A DNA stretch of 64,000 nucleotides, from the NCBI GenBank assembly GCA_038049695.1, contig CP142451.1, forward strand, positions 33,216,001 to 33,280,000, written 5' to 3'. The notes below the pieces were generated by a model. That model saw nothing but the letters and a program-made list of their open reading frames with translations, was not told the DNA's origin and did no database searches. The stretch comes from Cinnamomum chago. Taxonomy: Eukaryota > Streptophyta > Magnoliopsida > Laurales > Lauraceae. The position numbers and the translations under genes were made by a program. Shown piece after piece: positions 1-11,250 of this stretch. Position 1 is the stretch's first letter, and each line of letters opens with the position of its first letter.

Positions 1-991
1 ATATTACTTGGCAATGCATGCAATTTCCAAAGTGTCCAAATCATATGAATTCAACTACTAAGATATCCATCAACCAACATAAAAGCAAGGAATGGATTTC
101 AAAGAGATTCATATGATTAAGAACACTACTTATGAAGTTGAAACATGTATAAGGATGACATCAAGAAAATCTACATGAATCAACATCATAACCATCCATA
201 AAGATATGACTATAAGGCATAGAGGATGGATTTGGGTTCTAGTATGGTTTCTACAAGTATAACTAAGATCACAACCATACATGGAACCAATAGTCATTTG
301 CATATAAAAAGAATAACTAAATAAGCAAAGATGCAAACAACATACATTTCCAATTCTAAGATAATGAAACCAAAAGAAAAGGAAATGATAATCATGGAAC
401 ATGCTTTGATGATTATAACTAATGATGTTATAGAGCAATTCCAATCATACAATCTTCAAATCATTTTGAAAAACAAAATCCAACAATGAGCATAAAAAGT
501 ATGATTTTGAAGATCAATTTTCAACATTGTATTTTAAAAGATATAACTTAAATGAAACACATACAAGTTGATTTTTTAAAACAATGTTCTCCATATAAAA
601 GTATAACTTAGAAATCTATGGAAAAACTTGAATTGATTCAAATCATTTGTTAAAAAAAAATTACTATGACATCTACACAAATGATTCAACAACAATTGAT
701 CATGAAAAAATTAGCTATGAAAGCTTTTAAAGACACAATCAATTAATCATGTAGAAATGCAATGCAAAACATATGAGTGCAACAAGCAAATCAAACATGA
801 TGAGATTATAACCAAATGATTTTGAAAACCATGATATGTAACTAGAAGGGTGCATGAAAACAAAATCAAATGATCATAAATAAGCAATGCATCTTAAGAA
901 ATGTAACTAAGAGAGAACAAAATGCAAATGCAACTTGACCAACAAGGAGATTTAACTATTAAGAATAGGTTGGTCAAGGGGGTTCAAGGCC

Positions 992-2578
992 TTAAGGTTT
1001 GACTAAGTAGATAACTTTTGGAATCCACCTAAGGTCTTGTGAGGGTTGAACTTTGAGGTCTATTTTGGACTTCTCACCAACTATAGGAGATTTAACTTGA
1101 TAAATTTTCAATTTGAACTTATCACCATGATATTTAGATTTTACTAAATTTGGCTTAGAATGGTGATTAGTCTTTTGATGTTGGTGAGTTTGTTTCTTTG
1201 GGGATTGTTTCACTTTTCTTTTCTTCTTACTTTCTCCCTTTACTTGACTTTTGAATTTTAGATTTAACTTAGCAACTTTCTTCAAAAGTTCTTTCATGGG
1301 TTCATATAAGGGAGGTAGGTTGAGAAGCTTTTTGTTCTTAGATTCTTTCAAGCTTGGTTTAACTTGTTTAACCTTTTTAGAATCTATCTTAGGAAACTCC
1401 ATTTTAAATGATTTTACTTGTTTAAGCTTTATGGAGTCTTCCTTGGTTTTTAGTGTCTTACCCTTCAAGTTTGATTTTACTTTCTTTGGTTCAAAGACGG
1501 GATTAGACACATTGCTTCTTCTTCTTAGTTTGCACTCAAACCTAAAGTGTCCTTCATTGCCACAATAATCACATTTTGTTTTAGGCAAAGGAGAAAGAGT
1601 GCTAGAGAAAGAGGACTCACCTTTCACAAAAGTGTTGGTGAATTTAGGGTCATATGACATATTCCTATCAAATCCAAGACCCGTCCTATCTCCATGAGAT
1701 TTACCCAATTTGAATAATTTTTCAAGTTTCTCTTCACTTTGGGTAAACTTGCACTCATACTTTTGTTTATAGCTTTCAAGTTGAGTGACTTTGGTTTTAA
1801 GGGTTGAATTTTCATGTTTAACTTTTGTTAGTTCATTTTCAATTCCCTTAAAATTGTTTAGCTCTTCATAGGCAAGTTTTAACTTAGATTTAAGCTCATT
1901 AACAACATTAGATCCAAGTTCTAAAGTTTTTACATTACTTTGTGCATTAGACAAGTTTTCATTTGAAATTGTCAACTTGGAATTTAAATAGTTAATGTTT
2001 TCATCTTGTCTTTTAATTGTATCTCTTAGGTTTAAATTTTCATTTTTAAGCTCATCACAATTTATCTTAATCTCATTTAATTCATCTTGAGTATTAGATA
2101 AATTTTCCTTAGAGATAGTCAATTTGGATTCAAGATTGTTAAAGTCTTTGTCTTGCCTTTTTATTTGATCTCTTAGATTTAAATTTTCCTTATTGACATT
2201 TTCATAATCCATCTTTAAATCTCCTAGTTCATCTTGAATGTTAGATAGATTATTTAAAGAGATCATGAACTTAGATTCTAAACAATTTATGACTTCTTCT
2301 TTCTCTCTAAGCTCATCTTTTGAAGAGACTAATTCTTTGTTTAGTCTTTTAGATTCTTCTCTTAACTTTTTGTTTCTCTTTTCAGTCTTTAAGGATAATT
2401 CATATAATTCCTCAAAGGCTTGTTGAAGATCTTCTTCATTTTCTTTAATTTCTTCTTCTTTTAATTCAATTTGAGATTCTTTTAATTGAATGATGGAATC
2501 TCCAATAGAAGGAAGAATGAGGGGTCTAGAAGAATCTACAAGATCTAGCATAGTGGAGTCCATTCTAATGATTTTCAT
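992..2578 (-). CDS. Copia-like gag protein with coiled coil and zinc knuckle (unit 1)
   Basis: This 528-residue ORF begins about 90 bases inside the primer-binding site. Residues about 30-295 are a lysine/glutamate-rich coiled coil. It holds three units starting LESK/LESK/LNSK at residues 100, 149 and 198, a spacing of exactly 49 residues or seven heptads. Residues 336-349 form a C-X2-C-X4-H-X4-C zinc knuckle (C336, C339, H344, C349), the nucleic-acid-binding motif of retroelement nucleocapsids. A very basic Lys-rich tail follows and ends near a WIPK motif, like the WVPK motifs of SIRE-type Copia gag proteins. The segment before the knuckle (GDRTGLGF) also resembles those gag proteins. The ORF is intact and identical to the second unit. 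Assignment to Copia rests on these motifs and on the primer site. Confidence 0.75.
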   Translation of the reverse strand: MKIIRMDSTMLDLVDSSRPLILPSIGDSIIQLKESQIELKEEEIKENEEDLQQAFEELYELSLKTEKRNKKLREESKRLNKELVSSKDELREKEEVINCLESKFMISLNNLSNIQDELGDLKMDYENVNKENLNLRDQIKRQDKDFNNLESKLTISKENLSNTQDELNEIKINCDELKNENLNLRDTIKRQDENINYLNSKLTISNENLSNAQSNVKTLELGSNVVNELKSKLKLAYEELNNFKGIENELTKVKHENSTLKTKVTQLESYKQKYECKFTQSEEKLEKLFKLGKSHGDRTGLGFDRNMSYDPKFTNTFVKGESSFSSTLSPLPKTKCDYCGNEGHFRFECKLRRRSNVSNPVFEPKKVKSNLKGKTLKTKEDSIKLKQVKSFKMEFPKIDSKKVKQVKPSLKESKNKKLLNLPPLYEPMKELLKKVAKLNLKFKSQVKGESKKKRKVKQSPKKQTHQHQKTNHHSKPNLVKSKYHGDKFKLKIYQVKSPIVGEKSKIDLKVQPSQDLRWIPKVIYLVKP

Positions 2579-2665
2579 ATAAAGGACAACTCTAGGGTTT
2601 TAACTCTAGGTTTTTACACCTAATCAAGAGTTCCAAACACTTGATCCTAAGGGATAGAGCACGAA

Positions 2666-2677
2666 GCTCTGATACCA
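2666..2677 (-). other. Primer-binding site (initiator Met tRNA)
   Basis: The minus strand reads TGGTATCAGAGC two bases inside the LTR end at 2680. This is the usual initiator-methionine tRNA primer site of plant Copia elements. The sequence after it (TTCGTGC) does not continue the match. Confidence 0.85.
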
Positions 2678-2679
2678 AT

Positions 2680-4586
2680 TGAAAGTCCACGAGGATCCTA
2701 ACCCTAGAGGGGGGGGTGAATAGGGTGAGCTACAACTATGACCAATTTAAAGCAATTTTAATTTCTTAAACAAAACTAGTCATATGTGATGATTAACAAT
2801 CAAAATGCGGAAGCTAAACAAAATCAATCACCACAAAGCATGCACCACAACACCAATGTTTATAGTGGTTCGGCCTCAATGCCTACATCCACTACCGGCT
2901 TGTGAATCCAATCACCCCACCGGATTTCCACTATTTATGCTTTTAACTAGGCTAAGCAATAACCCTTACAATGTGCTTTTAGAGGCTAAGCAATAACCTT
3001 TCAATATGCTTTTCTTAGGCTAAGCAATAACCTTACAATATGCTTTTCTTAGGCTAAGCAATAACCTTACAATATGCTTTTCAAAGGCTAAGCAATAACC
3101 TTACACAATGTAGATTTCTCTAAGAAGGTGTCTTTCCAAAAGATCACTCTAAGAGATACAAATTAAAGCTCAAAGAAATTGCCTCTTAAATAGGCGGATA
3201 TGAAAGTGTAATACAAACTCACACAAACACTCTATGTATGCAAAAGTGTATGCTCATGATGTGTGTGTGTGATGACTTCAATCAATTTTAAAATGAAGGC
3301 TCATTCATATGTATGCTCAAAGCATTTCAAAGTTTAAGACATATAAAAGATTTGAATGAAGTCTAATGCAAATCACATGTATGTTAAATAACTTGTTTAT
3401 GATATGAAAATCAAAAATCACAAGTTGTATGAAAATGACTAACTTAGAACATGTGATGCATGTGCAATGTTGTTTTCAAAAACAAATCAATTTAACTAAA
3501 GTTTAAATGTATGAAAACAACAAAGGAAGTTTCAACCAAGACAAAGAATCATGCATTAAAGGAAATCAAAGATTTTAGGCTAAGCATGATTAAGAAAGTT
3601 TTAAAAACAACTTGGATTGAAACCTAATGTGAAGAATCCAATCTTAATTAGACCAAAGATTAGAAGAAGAAAGGATTCTACACATCATAGTTATCATGTA
3701 CAAAACCATTTACCAATAGCTTAAGCAAAACATGAAAACTATGATTAACAAAAGGTAGAGCTTACTTGGTTGTTTAACTCATTGATCCAAGCTTTAGCTC
3801 TCCTAATGACCTTCTAGCCTTTCCAACTTCTTCCCCTTTGTTTTGCTCCAAAATGCTCTCAAAGGCTCATTTTTTCAACTCTTTGAGAAGTTGGAAATGA
3901 ATGGACTTTATAGGCAAAAAACAGTCCACGGGCTAGTTGTCTCGGTCGACCTAGAAGAGCTCGGTCGACCGGGACAACACAACGGTCATATTTCTGACCG
4001 TTGGGAAATTTCTGCACAGAAACTTCCCAGGGCCCTGCAGTGTCCTCGGTCGACCGAGACACAGGGCTCGGTCGACCGGCGACACTGCCGGGCGAGTCCC
4101 TGGGCCAAAAATCCACTTTTTTTCATTTTCAAAGTTTTTCTTTGGGGGATCTTTTTGGCCACTAAATCAAGCTTAAAAACATGTTTTAAAACATATAAAA
4201 ACATGAAACACACAAAGCCAAAATGATTCAAAGGTTTAAAACCAAAGGCTAGCTTGATTTGATAAAAACTCTTTTCAAGTGAACAAGCATACAAAAATGA
4301 TTCTTTTTGTAATGAATGCATGCAAAGCTCAAACCTAAATACCTAACATGATTTTCCAAATATAATGCACATGGAAATAGGTTTTCAAAAAGAGTTTGGG
4401 TTCTAAAACCAATGCATCCAAGATTCGAACCAAAACATGCATAAACCAAAAACTTTTTCAAAACTAAAAACTAATGCATGTATAAAACTAGATTTCAAGA
4501 TATTTTAAATCAATGCATGTGTGTGAATTCAAATGATGCCAATATGCAAATGCATCCACCAAATTGCAAAAACAAAATACCTAACA
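2680..4586 (-). repeat. LTR (shared middle LTR) of the gag-only Copia-like element
   Basis: This 1907-bp LTR has TG...CA ends on the minus strand. It is bounded above by the polypurine tract of the upstream unit and below by the primer-binding site of the next unit, so it serves as 3' LTR for one unit and 5' LTR for the other. It contains four GGTCGACC palindromes (3944, 3963, 4048, 4070). It also has a run of AGGCTAAGCAATAACC-like words near 2948-3105, which is a short tandem repeat of about 40-45 bp. Confidence 0.85.
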
Positions 4587-4587
4587 A

Positions 4588-4600
4588 TCTCCCCCTTTGC
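4588..4600 (-). other. Polypurine tract next to the 3' LTR
   Basis: The minus strand reads GCAAAGGGGGAGAT directly before the LTR start TGTTAGG at 4586. This is the expected position of the plus-strand primer of an LTR element. Confidence 0.8.
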
Positions 4601-4836
4601 AATTTGATGGCAACTTACTCATCATTGAAATTACACACTTTGTCTTCAGCTCCTCCTCAGCTGGACAAGTCTTGAAATCTTCTTCTTGGATGCTCCTTCT
4701 CTTAGCTTGGGCTCTTGGGCTCTTTTCTTCAATCTTCTTGATGCTTGGAGCTTGATCATTCTTCAAGCTTTCTTTTCATCTTCCTCTCTTTGGCCAAGCA
4801 TCTTCTTTAGCTCCAAGCTTTCTTTCTTCTATTTGC

Positions 4837-5000
4837 TCTCCCCCTTTGACCATGCCTCTCTCTTCCTCGAGAGAACTTGAAGGCTTTCTCCCCCTTTGAT
4901 GGATAGGAGATCTTCGAGTACTTGAACTCTCGAACTCTCTCCCCCTTTGAAGAGTAGGAGATCTTTGAGTCACACTTGAACTCTCTCTCCCCCTTTGACA
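4837..5000 (-). repeat. Array of additional polypurine-tract-like motifs
   Basis: The motif AAAGGGGGAGA (plus strand TCTCCCCCTTT) recurs four more times, near 4839, 4889, 4939 and 4988. The last three are about 50 bp apart, inside a short GA/CT-rich tandem repeat. It lies 250-400 bp upstream of the true tract at 4588. Confidence 0.65.
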
Positions 5001-6992
5001 TTAAATTGCAAAGGTACCTACACACATGAGACAAGGAAAATACCTTTAGTAGCACCTGTTTAACAAATGAAATCGAAAATGAATTACATATCAGGCTATC
5101 ATGTATGGAAGTTAGCTCTAAGGGTTCAAAGGCAATCCAAGGGTAAATTTGATCAAACTAATACTTCCTATGAAAGTTTACACTCCCCCTCAATCCATTC
5201 TCTTCTTTTGTCAAGCTTTTGACAAGATATAACTATTAGATTCAAGAAGTAGATGGTTTAACCAAGTGAGGGTTAACTTCAAGGAAAGGATTAGATTCAT
5301 TTAACTATTAAGCACAATATGATCAAATTACCAAAAGAGAGCTAGGTCTAATGGGAGAAGCAATCATGGATATCAATTGAAACAAACATATCAATTGAGA
5401 TTAAAGGATGTGACTATAAAATCAATCACTCTAAAATGGATTTAAAAGTATAACTATTATGAGAAATCCAAATTAGAGCTATCCATGATGTGGGGTTTAC
5501 TCAAACATAGCATCAATCAATATTACTTATGAAAATCATATGCTATGTAAGATTTTGAAAATCATTTCATTCAATCAATAAATATGACTTATTAAAGTGC
5601 ATGAATGAGTGAAATGAAATTCAATCATGAAGCCAACCTCAACTAATAACCATCCAATATTATGAACACATAAACATGGTGGTCATGAGATATACCTATA
5701 AGAGCAAAGGAGGTGACAATCATGAGCATTATGATGCTAATGGTGTGTGACATGGAACAATCATATAACTATCAAGTTCAATCCAATGTACACATGGTCT
5801 ATCACATACACAAGATAAGATATCAATTGGATATGAAATCAATGGAAAGTTATACCAAATGAGACCAATTGAATATGATAACATGAATAAAAGCAAGGAT
5901 GTGACAAACTTCCATCAAGCATCATAAATGCATATTCATCACTTTTAATGATATAACTATTGAGCATAGTGATGAACAATGGTAAATTGCAATGCAAAAG
6001 AATATTACTTGGCAATGCATGCAATTTCCAAAGTGTCCAAATCATATGAATTCAACTACTAAGATATCCATCAACCAACATAAAAGCAAGGAATGGATTT
6101 CAAAGAGATTCATATGATTAAGAACACTACTTATGAAGTTGAAACATGTATAAGGATGACATCAAGAAAATCTACATGAATCAACATCATAACCATCCAT
6201 AAAGATATGACTATAAGGCATAGAGGATGGATTTGGGTTCTAGTATGGTTTCTACAAGTATAACTAAGATCACAACCATACATGGAACCAATAGTCATTT
6301 GCATATAAAAAGAATAACTAAATAAGCAAAGATGCAAACAACATACATTTCCAATTCTAAGATAATGAAACCAAAAGAAAAGGAAATGATAATCATGGAA
6401 CATGCTTTGATGATTATAACTAATGATGTTATAGAGCAATTCCAATCATACAATCTTCAAATCATTTTGAAAAACAAAATCCAACAATGAGCATAAAAAG
6501 TATGATTTTGAAGATCAATTTTCAACATTGTATTTTAAAAGATATAACTTAAATGAAACACATACAAGTTGATTTTTTAAAACAATGTTCTCCATATAAA
6601 AGTATAACTTAGAAATCTATGGAAAAACTTGAATTGATTCAAATCATTTGTTAAAAAAAAATTACTATGACATCTACACAAATGATTCAACAACAATTGA
6701 TCATGAAAAAATTAGCTATGAAAGCTTTTAAAGACACAATCAATTAATCATGTAGAAATGCAATGCAAAACATATGAGTGCAACAAGCAAATCAAACATG
6801 ATGAGATTATAACCAAATGATTTTGAAAACCATGATATGTAACTAGAAGGGTGCATGAAAACAAAATCAAATGATCATAAATAAGCAATGCATCTTAAGA
6901 AATGTAACTAAGAGAGAACAAAATGCAAATGCAACTTGACCAACAAGGAGATTTAACTATTAAGAATAGGTTGGTCAAGGGGGTTCAAGGCC

Positions 6993-8579
6993 TTAAGGTT
7001 TGACTAAGTAGATAACTTTTGGAATCCACCTAAGGTCTTGTGAGGGTTGAACTTTGAGGTCTATTTTGGACTTCTCACCAACTATAGGAGATTTAACTTG
7101 ATAAATTTTCAATTTGAACTTATCACCATGATATTTAGATTTTACTAAATTTGGCTTAGAATGGTGATTAGTCTTTTGATGTTGGTGAGTTTGTTTCTTT
7201 GGGGATTGTTTCACTTTTCTTTTCTTCTTACTTTCTCCCTTTACTTGACTTTTGAATTTTAGATTTAACTTAGCAACTTTCTTCAAAAGTTCTTTCATGG
7301 GTTCATATAAGGGAGGTAGGTTGAGAAGCTTTTTGTTCTTAGATTCTTTCAAGCTTGGTTTAACTTGTTTAACCTTTTTAGAATCTATCTTAGGAAACTC
7401 CATTTTAAATGATTTTACTTGTTTAAGCTTTATGGAGTCTTCCTTGGTTTTTAGTGTCTTACCCTTCAAGTTTGATTTTACTTTCTTTGGTTCAAAGACG
7501 GGATTAGACACATTGCTTCTTCTTCTTAGTTTGCACTCAAACCTAAAGTGTCCTTCATTGCCACAATAATCACATTTTGTTTTAGGCAAAGGAGAAAGAG
7601 TGCTAGAGAAAGAGGACTCACCTTTCACAAAAGTGTTGGTGAATTTAGGGTCATATGACATATTCCTATCAAATCCAAGACCCGTCCTATCTCCATGAGA
7701 TTTACCCAATTTGAATAATTTTTCAAGTTTCTCTTCACTTTGGGTAAACTTGCACTCATACTTTTGTTTATAGCTTTCAAGTTGAGTGACTTTGGTTTTA
7801 AGGGTTGAATTTTCATGTTTAACTTTTGTTAGTTCATTTTCAATTCCCTTAAAATTGTTTAGCTCTTCATAGGCAAGTTTTAACTTAGATTTAAGCTCAT
7901 TAACAACATTAGATCCAAGTTCTAAAGTTTTTACATTACTTTGTGCATTAGACAAGTTTTCATTTGAAATTGTCAACTTGGAATTTAAATAGTTAATGTT
8001 TTCATCTTGTCTTTTAATTGTATCTCTTAGGTTTAAATTTTCATTTTTAAGCTCATCACAATTTATCTTAATCTCATTTAATTCATCTTGAGTATTAGAT
8101 AAATTTTCCTTAGAGATAGTCAATTTGGATTCAAGATTGTTAAAGTCTTTGTCTTGCCTTTTTATTTGATCTCTTAGATTTAAATTTTCCTTATTGACAT
8201 TTTCATAATCCATCTTTAAATCTCCTAGTTCATCTTGAATGTTAGATAGATTATTTAAAGAGATCATGAACTTAGATTCTAAACAATTTATGACTTCTTC
8301 TTTCTCTCTAAGCTCATCTTTTGAAGAGACTAATTCTTTGTTTAGTCTTTTAGATTCTTCTCTTAACTTTTTGTTTCTCTTTTCAGTCTTTAAGGATAAT
8401 TCATATAATTCCTCAAAGGCTTGTTGAAGATCTTCTTCATTTTCTTTAATTTCTTCTTCTTTTAATTCAATTTGAGATTCTTTTAATTGAATGATGGAAT
8501 CTCCAATAGAAGGAAGAATGAGGGGTCTAGAAGAATCTACAAGATCTAGCATAGTGGAGTCCATTCTAATGATTTTCAT
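6993..8579 (-). CDS. Copia-like gag protein with coiled coil and zinc knuckle (unit 2)
   Basis: This second copy is identical in protein sequence to the ORF at 992-2578, with the same 49-residue coiled-coil repeats and CCHC knuckle. It belongs to the complete unit bounded by LTRs 8681-10587 and 2680-4586. Two intact identical copies imply a very recent insertion or tandem duplication, or an assembly duplication. Confidence 0.75.
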   Translation of the reverse strand: MKIIRMDSTMLDLVDSSRPLILPSIGDSIIQLKESQIELKEEEIKENEEDLQQAFEELYELSLKTEKRNKKLREESKRLNKELVSSKDELREKEEVINCLESKFMISLNNLSNIQDELGDLKMDYENVNKENLNLRDQIKRQDKDFNNLESKLTISKENLSNTQDELNEIKINCDELKNENLNLRDTIKRQDENINYLNSKLTISNENLSNAQSNVKTLELGSNVVNELKSKLKLAYEELNNFKGIENELTKVKHENSTLKTKVTQLESYKQKYECKFTQSEEKLEKLFKLGKSHGDRTGLGFDRNMSYDPKFTNTFVKGESSFSSTLSPLPKTKCDYCGNEGHFRFECKLRRRSNVSNPVFEPKKVKSNLKGKTLKTKEDSIKLKQVKSFKMEFPKIDSKKVKQVKPSLKESKNKKLLNLPPLYEPMKELLKKVAKLNLKFKSQVKGESKKKRKVKQSPKKQTHQHQKTNHHSKPNLVKSKYHGDKFKLKIYQVKSPIVGEKSKIDLKVQPSQDLRWIPKVIYLVKP

Positions 8580-8666
8580 ATAAAGGACAACTCTAGGGTT
8601 TTAACTCTAGGTTTTTACACCTAATCAAGAGTTCCAAACACTTGATCCTAAGGGATAGAGCACGAA

Positions 8667-8678
8667 GCTCTGATACCA
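8667..8678 (-). other. Primer-binding site (initiator Met tRNA), second unit
   Basis: This is the same TGGTATCAGAGC site two bases inside the LTR end at 8681. It starts the internal region that carries the gag ORF at 6993-8579. Confidence 0.85.
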
Positions 8679-8680
8679 AT

Positions 8681-10587
8681 TGAAAGTCCACGAGGATCCT
8701 AACCCTAGAGGGGGGGGTGAATAGGGTGAGCTACAACTATGACCAATTTAAAGCAATTTTAATTTCTTAAACAAAACTAGTCATATGTGATGATTAACAA
8801 TCAAAATGCGGAAGCTAAACAAAATCAATCACCACAAAGCATGCACCACAACACCAATGTTTATAGTGGTTCGGCCTCAATGCCTACATCCACTACCGGC
8901 TTGTGAATCCAATCACCCCACCGGATTTCCACTATTTATGCTTTTAACTAGGCTAAGCAATAACCCTTACAATGTGCTTTTAGAGGCTAAGCAATAACCT
9001 TTCAATATGCTTTTCTTAGGCTAAGCAATAACCTTACAATATGCTTTTCTTAGGCTAAGCAATAACCTTACAATATGCTTTTCAAAGGCTAAGCAATAAC
9101 CTTACACAATGTAGATTTCTCTAAGAAGGTGTCTTTCCAAAAGATCACTCTAAGAGATACAAATTAAAGCTCAAAGAAATTGCCTCTTAAATAGGCGGAT
9201 ATGAAAGTGTAATACAAACTCACACAAACACTCTATGTATGCAAAAGTGTATGCTCATGATGTGTGTGTGTGATGACTTCAATCAATTTTAAAATGAAGG
9301 CTCATTCATATGTATGCTCAAAGCATTTCAAAGTTTAAGACATATAAAAGATTTGAATGAAGTCTAATGCAAATCACATGTATGTTAAATAACTTGTTTA
9401 TGATATGAAAATCAAAAATCACAAGTTGTATGAAAATGACTAACTTAGAACATGTGATGCATGTGCAATGTTGTTTTCAAAAACAAATCAATTTAACTAA
9501 AGTTTAAATGTATGAAAACAACAAAGGAAGTTTCAACCAAGACAAAGAATCATGCATTAAAGGAAATCAAAGATTTTAGGCTAAGCATGATTAAGAAAGT
9601 TTTAAAAACAACTTGGATTGAAACCTAATGTGAAGAATCCAATCTTAATTAGACCAAAGATTAGAAGAAGAAAGGATTCTACACATCATAGTTATCATGT
9701 ACAAAACCATTTACCAATAGCTTAAGCAAAACATGAAAACTATGATTAACAAAAGGTAGAGCTTACTTGGTTGTTTAACTCATTGATCCAAGCTTTAGCT
9801 CTCCTAATGACCTTCTAGCCTTTCCAACTTCTTCCCCTTTGTTTTGCTCCAAAATGCTCTCAAAGGCTCATTTTTTCAACTCTTTGAGAAGTTGGAAATG
9901 AATGGACTTTATAGGCAAAAAACAGTCCACGGGCTAGTTGTCTCGGTCGACCTAGAAGAGCTCGGTCGACCGGGACAACACAACGGTCATATTTCTGACC
10001 GTTGGGAAATTTCTGCACAGAAACTTCCCAGGGCCCTGCAGTGTCCTCGGTCGACCGAGACACAGGGCTCGGTCGACCGGCGACACTGCCGGGCGAGTCC
10101 CTGGGCCAAAAATCCACTTTTTTTCATTTTCAAAGTTTTTCTTTGGGGGATCTTTTTGGCCACTAAATCAAGCTTAAAAACATGTTTTAAAACATATAAA
10201 AACATGAAACACACAAAGCCAAAATGATTCAAAGGTTTAAAACCAAAGGCTAGCTTGATTTGATAAAAACTCTTTTCAAGTGAACAAGCATACAAAAATG
10301 ATTCTTTTTGTAATGAATGCATGCAAAGCTCAAACCTAAATACCTAACATGATTTTCCAAATATAATGCACATGGAAATAGGTTTTCAAAAAGAGTTTGG
10401 GTTCTAAAACCAATGCATCCAAGATTCGAACCAAAACATGCATAAACCAAAAACTTTTCCAAAACTAAAAACTAATGCATGTATAAAACTAGATTTCAAG
10501 ATATTTTAAATCAATGCATGTGTGTGAATTCAAATGATGCCAATATGCAAATGCATCCACCAAATTGCAAAAACAAAATACCTAACA
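8681..10587 (-). repeat. LTR (outer 5' LTR) of the gag-only Copia-like element
   Basis: This is the 1907-bp copy of the LTR at 2680-4586 and is essentially identical to it. Sequence homology to the first copy stops abruptly at 10587, where unrelated DNA begins. That is the outer end of the insertion. Confidence 0.87.
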
Positions 10588-10956
10588 GATATCACCGCTT
10601 GTCCAAAAAAATATAAAAAGAAATAAACAAACAAAAGAAAAAGGCCCATTGGACCGCTATAGTGGATACATATCTTTGGGTCCTTTTTTTTTTTTTTTTC
10701 CTATAATGACTCGGGGGATTCTTTCAGTAAAATCTTCTAGTTTATAACATGAAAAAAGTTGAGCCCCATTAGGAAGAGCAAATGTGATTATACTCTGTAG
10801 TAGGTGTGGCACACTAATGACAATGCTAACATTCCTTCTATGACTGGAAAGGCTTTGAATGCACTACAACAATGAGCTCTTTCTTTCGTTCTTTCTTATG
10901 TTTTTAGTTTTTTTTTTTATCCTTTCTTTCATTCTTTCTTTTCTATAATAAAATAA
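10588..10956. other. Short spacer, no gene
   Basis: This is AT-rich sequence between the Copia-like element and the MULE-like element. It has an 18-base T run near 10686. The words around 10702-10737 loosely resemble the MULE end at 10945-10980 (both read CTATAAT...GGGGATT), so it may be an older end fragment of the same family. No coding potential is seen. Confidence 0.5.
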
Positions 10957-11250
10957 GGGGATTTTATCAGAAAAATCCCATTTGGCTCACTGCAAAGTAA
11001 AAAGGCCTTAGAAGATATGAAATGACCGTAGTAGTCCCAATTTTTTTGTTGTTTCGCCAAGCAGCGATATCCCCCCTCACCTGCATATACGAGCGGGCTC
11101 ACTCATTTATTCCTCTTCTTCCTCTTCCTCCTCTTTCCTCCAACTCCTTCCACCTCTACCAACTAATCAATTACCCCTTATATCCAACTTTGATGGCATC
11201 TGTGAGTGTGACGCCCCGGAGTCCCACATGCAGACCTAATGGGGGTGGAA

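Larger units (their letters stand above)
1..10587 (-). mobile_element. Tandem shared-LTR, gag-only Copia-like LTR retroelement
   Basis: Bases 1-4586 recur at 6002-10587 with a constant 6001-bp offset and only one difference noticed. Read on the minus strand the order is LTR (8681-10587), internal region (4587-8680) with one gag ORF, LTR (2680-4586), then a second internal region with the same gag ORF that leaves the window at position 1. Both LTRs begin TGTTAGG and end TTTCA. A primer-binding site matching initiator-Met tRNA follows each LTR, and a polypurine tract precedes the LTR at 4586. The internal region is only about 4.1 kb and shows no protease, integrase, reverse transcriptase or RNase H. 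This fits non-autonomous gag-bearing elements (the TR-GAG type), so mobilisation would need enzymes from elsewhere. It looks whole and very young. The outer target duplication cannot be tested because the far end lies outside the window. Confidence 0.85.

Noticed and set aside
2948-3105. Short regularly spaced repeat (AGGCTAAGCAATAACC...) considered as a CRISPR-like array
   Set aside because: It is an LTR-internal tandem repeat in plant DNA with nearly identical spacers. There are no cas genes and the context is eukaryotic.
3843-4321. Overlapping open stretches inside the LTR around the GGTCGACC cluster
   Set aside because: They arise from the GC-rich palindromic block, are read in conflicting frames and strands, and have no known protein family.
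6131-6445. 104-residue open stretch repeated in both units of the Copia-like element
   Set aside because: It is open in both copies only because they are nearly identical. It has no domain, and its composition is that of AT-rich non-coding DNA.
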